DNA from: Turnera subulata
Taxonomy: Eukaryota; Streptophyta; Magnoliopsida; Malpighiales; Passifloraceae
Length of the DNA: 64,000 bases
Direction: 5' to 3'
Assembly (NCBI GenBank): GCA_028386065.3
Contig: JAKUCV010007264.1
Span: 63,954 to 127,953, forward strand
Shown here one piece after another: positions 39,319-49,544 of this stretch (the stretch's first letter is position 1; the number at the start of each line of letters is the position of its first letter). Position numbers and translations under genes: made by a program. Under the pieces are notes generated by a model, which saw nothing but the letters and a program-made list of their open reading frames with translations, had not been told where the DNA came from and searched no databases.

Positions 39319-39857
39319 AAAAAAAAGAGTTGAAAGACGACTTGGTTGTTGTGTTGGAATTGAAATTGTGGCCTTTGGATTGCAAGATTATCAAGTGTTT
39401 CTTGCAGGGAATTTTGTTGGTTGATTGTTGATTGTGAATTGATTGATTGAAAACAAGGAGAAGTTGAATTATTTGCTGTTTGGAATCGATTTCTGCAGGG
39501 GAAGATTTCTGCCGGATTATTTCTTTGTTGAGTTCGATTTGAGCTTTTTATTGTGTTGGGTGATTGTTGTTTCGTAATTGCTCAATTGTGCAAATAATCT
39601 TTCACATACTTATTCTTGTTCTTGTGTGTGAACAATCTTTTCTTTCTTGGAGTCGAAATTGCCTCTAGAATTGACATCCTATCTTTCTTTCTTTAGGTTT
39701 CTTTGATTCCTTGAATTAACTGCTGCTGGTTGGTTGCTTGATTTTGTTTATTTAAACCTAACATATAAAATTGAAGCAGAATCAAGAGTGGTAAGAGGCT
39801 GAGAGATCTTTTTCTGCCAACAAACACGAGAGACACACGTGAGGAGTTTTACTGCTA

Positions 39858-41225
39858 ATGAATTTCTTGCAGGATTCTTTCACAATGTCTTCCGTATATG
39901 ATTCAGACCGGCCTGTAGTGATGTCGCACCTCACGGATTTCTTCAACAACCTCTCCGCCAAAATTGATAAGGTTTCTAGTTCGTTGGCCGAGACTAATGC
40001 TAGGTTGGAACGGCAAGCACAGGATACGGAAGCTCGCCTAACTCGTCAAGAAAGAACCTTGCAAACCTTAACCGAGAGCATAAACAACAACAACAATAGA
40101 GAGAGGGTGCGAGTTCAAGATGCTAGGGTGGAGGAAGAAGTTGATCAAGGGGAGCACTTTGACGAGGTAGATCCTAGAAGGCCAATTGGAAGAGGGCGTG
40201 GAGATGGAGGAAGAGGCGGTGGCGCATATCGACCTCGGTTCCAAGAACGGCCAGCCTACAATAGGGCCGAGGGACAAGACCGATTTGATCGAGACTTCGG
40301 AAACATCAAGATGAATGTTCCCACTTTTCATGGTACCAATGACCCGGATGCATATCTCGATTGGGTGCAAGATATGAAAGCTTTATTTGACTGCCATCAA
40401 TATAATGACGAGAAGAAGATCAAGCTTGCTGTGGTGGTATTCAAGGATTATGCCAAATCTTGGTGGCATAAACTAGTTTCCAATCGACGGAGATATGGGG
40501 AAGATGAGATCGAGACGTAGGCCGAGATGAAGAGAATCATGAAGAAGAGATTTGTGCCTGCTTCACACCAAAGAGAGCTGATGAATCGCTTTTATTCACT
40601 CAAGCAAGGCACCAAGAGTGTTGATGAATATTGGAAGGCGCTTGAGGTGACAACAAATCAAGCGGGACGTGAAGAGGATGAGGAGTCTCTTATGTCGAGA
40701 TTTTATTATGGTTTGAATGCTGACATTGCACAAGTTCTTGATTTGCAGCACTATGCGGAAATTGAAGAGATGGTGGCATTTGCTTCAAAGATCGAGAAGC
40801 AACTAAAGAAGAAGACCTATGCAAAGCCGTCAAGCTATAGCTCTTGGAATGCGAATTCTAAGTACTCCAAGGATGTGGGGAGTTCAAGCAAAGTTCCTTT
40901 AGACACACCCAAGATGCTTCCATGGAAGGTCAAAGAGGAGCCAAAGACACCTAATGCGCCACAAAAGGTGGAGAGAGCAAGGAACATCAAGTGTTTCAAG
41001 TGTCAAGGGTTGGGACATATTGCCTCACAATGTCCTAACAAGAGGATAATGCTTACTACGGAGTATGGAGAGCTCTACTCCGACGATGAGAGGGAAGTAC
41101 CCGACTTCCACCATGAACCCGACCCTGCATTAGACGACATGCCAGATTTGGAAGATGTGTCCAAGATGAACCCGGAGGACGCCCCTCAATGTTTAATTTT
41201 GACGAAGAGGCTGCTCAATATTTAG
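39858..41225 (+). pseudogene. gag of the CRM-like element, with in-frame stops
   Basis: Starting at ATG 39858 the frame has an N-terminal coiled-coil-like, Arg-rich region and the gag core (VPTFHGTNDPDAYLDWVQDM, then SWWHKL). A stop TAG at 40518 is followed by the rest of the core and a CX2CX4HX4C knuckle, CFKCQGLGHIASQC, at about 40992-41033. A second stop (TAG) is at 41223. Gag forms the virus-like particle. Apart from these stops the frame is unbroken, which points to recent decay. Confidence 0.9.
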
Positions 41226-41276
41226 CCAAAGGAAGATGGCATCGAGCAGAGGGAAAACATCTTTCACACTAGGTGT

Positions 41277-41696
41277 TTGGTGCAAGGCAAGCCTTGTAGT
41301 GTCATCATTGATGGGGGGAGTTGCACTAATGTCGTTAGTACTATGCTAGTAGAGAAGTTGGGGCTGAAAACGGAGAAGCATCCAAGACCATACAAGCTTC
41401 AATGGTTGAATGAAAGTGGCGAGTTGAAGGTAACCGGCCAAGCACTTATTTCATTTACCATTGGCACCTATAATGATCAAGTTCTGTGTGATATAGTACC
41501 TATGCAAGCATGTCATATTTTGTTGGGAAGACCATGGCAATATGATAGAACAGCACATCATGATGGAAGGAGCAATAGGTATTCATTCACCATGGGTAAA
41601 AGGCCGATAGTACTTGCGCCATTACCACCCTCGGAGGTTTATAAAGATCAGGTGCATATGCAAAAGGCTATGGATGCTTGGAAGCAAGAGAAGTAA
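41277..41696 (+). pseudogene. protease of the CRM-like element
   Basis: The aspartic protease site reads VIIDGGSCTNVVS near residue 10, with the DGG form where other families have DSG or DTG. It lies in the same frame as gag and RT and ends at TAA 41694. It would process the polyprotein in an active element. Confidence 0.85.
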
Positions 41697-41702
41697 GCCG
41701 AA

Positions 41703-43736
41703 TTGGCCAAGCCTAGTGAGGATGAGAGGATGACTGAGAGTCATGCAAAAGGAGAGCCAAATTCGAGTGGAAAGAAAGCTTTGGTGTCGACAACAAAAGG
41801 AGAGGATAAAAACAAGAGTGAAGTCGACACCTATGAGAGAAAACAAAAGGGGAAAAAGAGACAGAATTTTTACGCAAATTCGAGAGATTTGAGGGAAGCT
41901 TGTGTGAACAAACGAGAGTTGTTGGTACTCTTATATAAGGGTGCTTATTTATCTAACACTGACCTTAATCCCAACTTGCCTAGTTCCATTGTTTCTGTCT
42001 TGCAGGAATTTGGAGATGTGTTCCCTGAAGAGTTGCCAAGAGAATTACCTCCAATAAGAGGAATTGAGCATCAAATCGATTTCATCCCTGGTGCTCAAAT
42101 TCCAAATCGGCCAGCCTATAGGGCTAATCCGGAGGAGACTAAAGAGTTGCAAAGGCAAGTTGATGAGTTGCTGAAAAAGGGACACATCCGAGAAAGTTTA
42201 AGTCCTTGTGCCGTGCCGGTTATTCTAGTGCCAAAGAAGGATGGAACATGGCGCATGTGTGTTGATTGCCGCGCCGTCAACAAAATCACGGTAAAGTATC
42301 GCCATCCTATTCCTAGATTGGATGATATGCTAGATGAATTGCATGGTGCTTGTGTATTTTCAAAGATTGATCTTATGAGTGGTTACCATCAAATTAGGAT
42401 GAAAATTGGAGATGAATGGAAAACCGCTTTTAAAACAAAACATGGATTATATGAATGGTTGGTTATGCCTTTTGGATTAACTAATGCACCTAGTACCTTC
42501 ATGCGATTAATGAACCATGTTTTGAGATCATTCATTGGAAAGTTTGTGGTTGTTTACTTTGATGATATATTGATCTATAGTAAGAGTATTGAGGAGCATG
42601 TTGGACATCTTAGCCAGGTATTGCAAGTGTTGCGTGAGGCACAACTTTATGCTAAGGTTTCTAAGTGTACTTTTTGTATGGATCATGTTATCTTTCTTGG
42701 TTATGTTGTGAGTGCTAAAGGCATAGAAGTTGACCAAGACAAAGTGAAGGCAATCAAGGAGTGGCCGACTCCTACGACGGTAAGTGAGGTGAGGTCTTTT
42801 CATGGACTTGCTAGTTTTTATAGGAGGTTTGTGAAAAATTTCAGCTCAATTGCCGCCCCTTTAAATGAGATTGTTAAAAAGGAAGTTGGTTTTAGGTGGG
42901 GGGACAAAGAGAAATCGGCATTTGAGGAATTAAAGGAGAAACTTTGTTCTGCTCCTATATTGAGGTTACCTGACTTTAACAGTACTTTTGAGATTGAATG
43001 TGATGCCTCTGGCATAGGAATTGGTGCTGTTTTGTTGCAGGAAAAGCGCCCCATTGCTTATTTTAGCGAGAAATTGAAGGGGGCACAACTCAATTACTCC
43101 ACCTACGACAAAGAGTTGTTTGCCTTGGTGAGGGCATTGCAAACGTGGCAACATTATTTATGGCCGAAGGAGTTTGTGATCCACACGGATCATGAGAGCC
43201 TAAAGCACCTAAAGGGCCAAGGTAAGCTAGGTAAGCGACATGCTAAATGGCTTGAATTCATTGAGACCTTCCCTTATGTTGTTAAATACAAGCAAGGAAA
43301 AGACAACATAGTTGCTGATGCGTTGTCTAGGAGATATGTTCTTGTCACATCACTTAGTTCTAGGTTGATTGGATTTGAGCATATAAAGGATTTGTATAAA
43401 TCTGATTCTGACTTTGCAATGGTGTTTGACGCGTGTGAACAAGCTGCGTTTCATAAGTTTTATCGCCATGAGGGTTGGTTATTTCGTGAAAATAAGCTTT
43501 GCATACCCGCATGTTCAACACTAGAATTGCTTGTTAGGGAGTGTCATGATGGAGGTTTGATGGGACACTTTCGCATTAGTAAGACTTTATACATCTTGCA
43601 AGAGCATTTTTATTGGCCTAACATGAAGAAAGATGTAGAGAAAGTTTGTGCAGGTTGTTTGCCATGTCGTCAAGCCAAGAGTAAGGTACAACCTCATGGT
43701 TTGTACACCCCTCTCCCTGTTCCTGATTGTCCTTAG
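41703..43736 (+). pseudogene. reverse transcriptase, RNase H and integrase N-terminus of the CRM-like element
   Basis: This 677-codon open stretch has the RT blocks [32 protein letters not shown] and the catalytic box [10 protein letters not shown] (about 42555-42590). RNase H follows with [14 protein letters not shown] and [10 protein letters not shown]. The integrase zinc-binding region is [11 protein letters not shown] to CAGCLPCRQ. All key RT aspartates are present. It ends at an in-frame TAG at 43734, within the early integrase. Confidence 0.93.
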
Positions 43737-43748
43737 ACTGATATTTCT

Positions 43749-44807
43749 ATGGATTTTGTTCTTGGATTGCCTAGGACAAAGAAAGGTAGTGATAGTATCT
43801 TTGTGGTTGTTGACAGGTTTAGCAAGATGTCACATTTTATTGCTTGTCATAAAACTGATGATGCTATGCATGTTGCCGATTTGTTCTTTAGGAATGTGGT
43901 TCGTTTGCATGGCATTCCTAAGACTATTGTTTCGGATAGGGACTCTAAATTTCTATCTCACTTTTGGCGAGTTTTATGGAGTAAATTAGGGACCAAGTTG
44001 TTATTTTCTACTACTTGTCACCCTCAAACTGATGGCCAAACTGAAGTTGTGAATTGAACTTTAGGAGCTTTATTGCGTGCTATTGTGGGTAAGAATTTGA
44101 AAACTTGGGAAGAATGGTTGCCTATGGTTGAATTTGCATATAATAGGAGCATTCATTCTTCTACTGGTTGTTCGCCTTTTGAGACTGTTTATGGATTTAA
44201 CCCACTAACGCCTGTGGATTTACTGCCTATTACTTTGAAAGATGTTGTTAATTTAGATGGGCAGCAAAGAGCAGCTAAGATCAAATCCATTCACGAGAAG
44301 GCACGACAACACATTGAAGTAAAGAACCTCAAGGTTGCGGAACGAGCCAATAGGGGACGCCGGTTGGTGCGATTTGAACCTGGTGATTGGGTTTGGGTGC
44401 ACTTTCGAAAGGAGAGGTTCCCTAAGCAACGGAAATCAAAGCTGGATCCTAGAGGAGATGGACCGTTTCAAGTCTTGGAACGCATAAGTGACAATGCCTA
44501 CAAACTTGACTTGCCTGGAGAGTATGACGTCAGTGCAACCTTCAATGTTGCTGACTTGACACCATTTGACACCGAAGATTCTGATTCGAGGTCGAATCCT
44601 TCTCAGTAGGGAGGGAATGATGCAAGTAATGGAGCCATCACTTTACCTCGAGGTCCAATTACTAAGATTTACTCAAGGAGAGTTAGGAATCAGCTTCTAC
44701 GACACATTCAAACCTTGATCACTACGGAGCTTGATGAACACGCAAGGACCAAGGTTGAGATGGAGCTGACGCCGAAGCCAATCAACTTACTTGGTATTGA
44801 GGAGTAA
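43749..44807 (+). pseudogene. integrase core, C-terminus and LTR-encoded tail of the CRM-like element
   Basis: The integrase core shows [27 protein letters not shown] and [17 protein letters not shown] at 44055 interrupts it. The C-terminal part (44073-44609) has the RFEPGDWVWVHFRKERF and GPFQVLERISDNAYKLDLPG segments. It reaches a TAG at 44607, 9 bp before the 3' LTR. The same frame then stays open for 65 codons within the LTR, to TAA 44805, with a LPRGPIT motif as in related gypsy tails. There is no ordinary chromodomain. Confidence 0.85.
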
Positions 44808-45702
44808 TCGATTTCTAGGAAGCAAAGGGGATCAGTCGACACAGCCCCGACCTTTATGGCCCTTGTCGACATATCTAAGGATTTTATTTTAGTTTGCCGA
44901 AATTTAGTTTACTTTGTGCTAGTTAATTTCGGATAGGATTAAACATGGGCTTTTAGTATTTTAGTTATTTGGGTTAATGTTGTTTGGGTTTACTTGAGTC
45001 CAAATTCAATGTTGGGTTCACTTAAAACCTAGTTAGATTTCGGGTTAGAATAGGAGTTAGACTTGGAGACTAAGTCAAAATCCGAATTCCTTAGGAATTG
45101 GGACTAGCCGACTTTAGGGTTAGGAATTTAGTATAAGTAGAGGGTCTTTCTATTGTTTTCGGCAGACTTGATTATTGATAATAAAATTGCCCATTGAGGT
45201 TTTCTTTGATTGTGGATTCAATCGTAATTGAGAGTGGATTCTCTTGATTTTATATTAGGGTTTGAGTTTACTTATCAAGTTCTTACTTGTGGCGTTTATT
45301 CAATTCCTTGTGATTCTAATCCCTTTGTTGCCTATTCCTTAATTGAGTCTAGGAGGTAAAGAATAGAATTGCTAAAACCCTTTGNTTCAATCGTAATTGA
45401 GAGTGGATTCTCTTGATTTTATATTAGGGTTTGAGTTTACTTATCAAGTTCTTACTTGTGGCGTTTATTCAATTCCTTGTGATTCTAATCCCTTTGTTGC
45501 CTATTCCTTAATTGAGTCTAGGAGGTAAAGAATAGAATTGCTAAAACCCTTTGTTGTGTTTGTACTTCTTTGTTGTCTAATCCGATGCAGAGATTAGAAG
45601 GTGAAGGAGACTTACTCGGCGAGTTTGATTGAGATTGACGATCGGGACGAACAGATAGTTACGGAGGTGGAACTAGTGGAATCTAGGGCTGTTGCCGTAT
45701 CA
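44618..45702 (+). repeat. 3' LTR of the CRM-like element, with a 169-bp duplication
   Basis: It follows the purine tract AGTAGGGAGGGAA. The stretch starting at 45217 repeats at 45386 with a single N at 45385 between copies. Removing 169 bp gives exactly the 916 bp of the 5' LTR. Confidence 0.93.
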
Positions 45703-45707
45703 TAGAC

Positions 45708-46143
45708 CAAAGTAATTTCATTTTGAGAGGCAACTAATATCCAGAGCTTTTGGGATCTATATTTTGTTACTTAATTGGGATTATCCTTAATTATACTAGT
45801 TGCTTTAATTTGTTTGCTTCTCTAGTTTTTTTGGGTAGAAAAAAAAATTATATATATATGTTCGAGATCAAGAAGTGATGTAAATTAGTGCGATGTGCTT
45901 GGATTAATAAACCAGGCAGGGAGGCTCAAGTTTATGCTCCGAAGGCGCTTGCTTCTCTACAAAGAAACATTTGTGGTTTGCCCAAAAAGAATAAAATCGT
46001 ATGGAAGATGAAGCTATCCACAATAAAAGTTCTTTGGCGATTTCTGCTAGACCTCGCCAACATCTGGTTCATCCAATAAAGGCTCCACATACAAAATTGA
46101 GAGGAAAACTATAAAGAACTAGTAGTAGGAGGCCGAGTATTAG
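45708..46143. other. sequence downstream of the gypsy insertion
   Basis: This is where the 3' end of the Myb/SANT-like pseudogene should continue, since it directly follows the TSD. I see no coding remnant, only AT-rich DNA that could be its 3' UTR, and a short isolated ORF at 45888-46079. Confidence 0.4.
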
Positions 46144-46158
46144 ATATTAATTCAGGCA

Positions 46159-46376
46159 GCCAAGAAAGTTGGCTTAGTTGGTTGAGATTAAGTCAGCATT
46201 CCCATTAGGCTGAGAGTTTGAACCTCATCGACCGTTTCTTTTGGTGGGTAATCTGTAAATACCACTGTAAGTGAGCGTTGATCCCACCACTGTAAGAGCT
46301 CATTGATCTCGGTGATTTCCCCTGGTCCCCTGGGGAGCCTCCCCTCAACCAAAATTTTTTTAAACCAAAAAAAAAT
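46159..46376 (+). mobile_element. tRNA-derived SINE (218 bp) with a 15-bp TSD
   Basis: ATATTAATTCAGGCA is present at 46144-46158 and 46377-46391. The body begins near a perfect box A, TGGCTTAGTTGG, followed by a box-B-like GAGTTTGAACCTC, and ends in an A-rich tail (AAACCAAAAAAAAAT). Pol III boxes at tRNA spacing, the size and the long target duplication all identify a SINE moved by LINE machinery. Confidence 0.92.
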
Positions 46377-46513
46377 ATATTAATTCAGGCAATTCTTTTC
46401 ACCAATTGATGGTTCTCTTTATTCTTTTCAATTATTTAAGAGCTTAATTAAACCATGTATTTTACTGAGACATTGGAACACTAACGCTAGGGACCGACAC
46501 CCTCGAGACGTTT

Positions 46514-48622
46514 TTTTTCTATTGAAAAGGTTCATTCATATCACAAAACCAACACATACAAGCAGATCACCACGACATACTAAGGTTTAAAGCTCCCGAG
46601 GAGTCTTAATAATTACATGCCATACTTGGCCACAGCAATGATCCCAAAACAGAGAAGGAAACATAAAGAAGAACATAAGAGAAACTATAGCCGATGACAG
46701 TTAGTTGAGCATTATCCTGCTTAATGGCAGGAAGTCCCCCATTCCGACCATCAAAAGATGGTGTTTTCATCTCCATTACCTAGGGCAATATAGGAGAAAT
46801 GGCTAAATAGAACAAAGCAGAGAACAAACAGAACCAAAACCACTGGACCACAGCCAGCGCATACCTCAACCCATTATAGGGGAGTGATTCAACCGGTCAC
46901 CAGAGACCTTGCACCCAGCAATCCACCAAGGATAGCTCTACATATGTTTATTGGGTTTGTCGCCCCAAAAGACAAAATCAGGAGGGTGCCAAAAACAACA
47001 ACTGCCCTCCCATACGAGATGATTCACTCCTCAGGTCCTTGGTTGGAAGCCGAGGCTTCCCCTAGCGCCATTGCCATATCTCTTGCAAGTTCCCCCTAGA
47101 GAATTTTGACAAAAGGCACTCCATGCTCTTCCACGTTCTTGCGCATCTCCACCTCATCCACATTAGGATTATACACGAGTTGGGTGTTCCTAGCAAGCTC
47201 CTTCCATTTTGTTCGGTTAGAAGTCGGCTTAACTAGAGCATCAGGGGAGATCTCCTTGGCCAAAGTAGCAAGAGAGTCGATCCATTCTTGGTGAATGGCG
47301 GCCGTTACTTCCTTGATTGCACTTGAGGGGTCCTAATTCATTTTTCTTTTCCTAGTGAGCGGAGTGGCTCCCGATGGAGTGGCGGCCCGGATAAGCGTAG
47401 TGGCTTCCCCAGCATCCCCAGCCATATTCACCTCAGGGACATTGACAGGCGGGGGGCCAGTAACATCATCGTCAGAGTTCCTTGCCTTCTTCTCTGACGA
47501 TCCCTTCGACTTCTTTTTTGGCTTCTTCTAAGCAGGGTAGTATTTCCTTGGGAAGGGACGCCCCCTCATCTATGGCCCATAGCTTCGCATATTGCAACTC
47601 TTGACACCTTCATCAGCTCTCCTAGGTTGCTGGCAGAAGGCGATCGTGTGGTCCAGCAAGCCACATCTGTAATAAAAGTCCCCTAGTCTTTCGTACTAGA
47701 AGGCCACCCACAAGACAGCCCCTGTCCTATCACGAACAGGAAGCCCCGCAGGGAGATGTTTCTGTAGACTAACCTCTACTCTAAATTTAATGTACCCATG
47801 CCATTCCAAGATATTATCAAGACTTGTTTCTACCTCAATCACTTTTGGAAATACACTGTCTAGCTGAGAAATCCTTGCCGGGGTAACTATATTTGGGGGA
47901 AATCATGCAATTGAACCCAAAAGGACGAGGACCCTAGATCTATCTGGTTAATAGCTTTGTACATGGGCCAGTGCTTCATACAGAAGTATTGGTTTGACAC
48001 TAACCAGGATGAGCCCTCAAGAGCATCCTCCCTATCCTCTTCCAATTGAAAGCCAACAAGAAAAATATTGTTCGATTTATCTATGACCGTGAAGTCACCC
48101 TTACGGACCCAAGCTTTCTTCATTTGAGATTTAATGACCCCGACAGAGAATGACTTTCTCGTAGACAAGACACCAACCAGATATAGTTTAGATAACATAC
48201 CATTGCCAGTGTGATCCACATTTGCATCATGGTCACCAAGTTCCAATGACCCCAAGTCATGGACAAAGTCCTCCTCCTCAGCCTCCATATGGGACTCCTT
48301 AGCACAGCATCAGAGGGGAAGAAGATGAAACTGTTCCCTGAAGTAACAACTACCCTTCACTTTCCAGCTAGGGTATTTATAAAGCAAGTCTATTCCTATA
48401 CAAATCCACAACGAAAGCAAAAACAGTGCAGGATGATTTTTAACAAGAAGACAGAACTTGTTTACCACTAGAGTGTCGATCGGTTGGTTAATTAGAAGAT
48501 AGTGGTTCAGGTGTTGTACCTACAAGTGTTTGGTAGCGGGCGGAAGAGAAAAGAGAAACCTTAAAAATGAAAGGTTTGGTAGAGAGAAAACCACGCGCTA
48601 ACGCATTCCTTCATAAATGTGT
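46514..48622 (-). mobile_element. retroposed sequence with a 16-bp TSD, carrying a DUF4283/zinc-knuckle ORF
   Basis: CACCCTCGAGACGTTT occurs at 46498-46513 and 48623-48638. A T run on the plus strand at the left border (46511-46518) is the poly(A) tail of a minus-strand insert. The 2.1-kb unit has the DUF4283 ORF near its 5' end and no reverse transcriptase. It is a LINE-mobilised transcript, or a plant LINE keeping only ORF1. Confidence 0.8.
47540..48288 (-). pseudogene. DUF4283 / zf-CCHC_4 protein (LINE ORF1-like), broken
   Basis: DUF4283 plus a zinc knuckle is found in plant LINE ORF1-type proteins and related host genes and probably binds RNA. The ATG at 48288 opens a 133-codon ORF with DUF4283 features (GDFTVIDKSNNIFLVGFQLE, then SSFWVQLHDFP). 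At about 47888 the frame shifts, and the next frame continues with ISQLDSVFPKVIEVETS and LEWHGYIKFRVEV. A TAG near 47697 and a degraded knuckle, YYRCGLLDHTIAFC, follow; the first knuckle cysteine is Tyr. It cannot make a full protein. Confidence 0.75.
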
Positions 48623-48638
48623 CACCCTCGAGACGTTT

Positions 48639-49268
48639 CGCCATCTCATGCCAAGACCAAAAAATAAGTCACATTCGAGTAGGAATCTATAGTGTTTTCA
48701 GTAGGATTACAGGGTCCTATTAATCTTCAAAATCTTGAAATTTTGTACTATGTGATAGATATGTTTTTTTTTCTTATTTATCATTTATAAGCGACACTAG
48801 TAAAAATAAAATACATAAAATGTATTACTTATATAAGGATAATATCTATCTGATTTGATTCACTAATTATGACTAATAAATTTTGTACTTTGTGGCGGTA
48901 CTGTAAGTCCCACATTGTTCAATTTGTGTTTTTGTGTGTGTTATATAACATTCCGCGTTACCCAAAATCACCATGGTTTTGTGGTAATGGCATGTGCTTT
49001 TCCTTTCATCAAAAAAAGCAAAAACGCCACTTTGTGTGCCTTCCCCCTTATATGGTGGAGCTTGTATATTACGCTAACCAGCTGTTGTCCCCATGTTAGA
49101 CACTGATTGGGCCAGGTGGTGACATAAGCATTAAAATATAGATATATAAAAATATTTATAAACATATATATTAAAATACAACACATATTATCATAGCATA
49201 TAAATTATTAACATTTTATCTAATTTAATTGAATGAAATTGAGTAAGTAAACTAAAAAATTAATTACT
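48639..49268. other. AT-rich intergenic DNA
   Basis: No gene or repeat boundary was found. Overlapping short ORFs at 48870-49100 share the same bases and have no recognisable motif. Confidence 0.45.
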
Positions 49269-49544
49269 TGAATTGTGATACCCGAGATCGATGAGGGCGG
49301 GAAATGTACACCGATGCCAGGGTGAGCATGGACAAGGAGCGGCTGCTGGCAAGCTTCTAGATGGAGGGGCATGTGAATGGGCAGAATCCACACCTGCATA
49401 TGAGAGATCCTATGACTGTGTAGGGATGGGGTTGCGTAGTTGGGGCGATTTTGTAATTAGATAGGTTTGGGACTGTATAATTAAGAATAGCTTAAATGAA
49501 CTGATTTCGAGGTTGTATAGGTATGAGACTATACAATTCAGAAT

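Larger units (their letters stand above)
38190..45702 (+). mobile_element. young Ty3-gypsy retrotransposon (CRM-like), TSD TAGAC
   Basis: TAGAC lies at 38185-38189 and 45703-45707. LTRs are 38190..39105 (916 bp) and 44618..45702 (1085 bp, longer only by a 169-bp duplication with an N). They start TGATGCAAG and end GCCGTATCA. Sampled LTR differences are about ten in 916, so the copy is recent. The domains are gag, zinc knuckle, protease, RT, RNase H and integrase, all in one frame with six in-frame stops. The TGATG start, the gag type, the lack of an ordinary chromodomain and a tail coded in the 3' LTR fit the CRM clade. That clade assignment is inferred. Confidence 0.93.
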
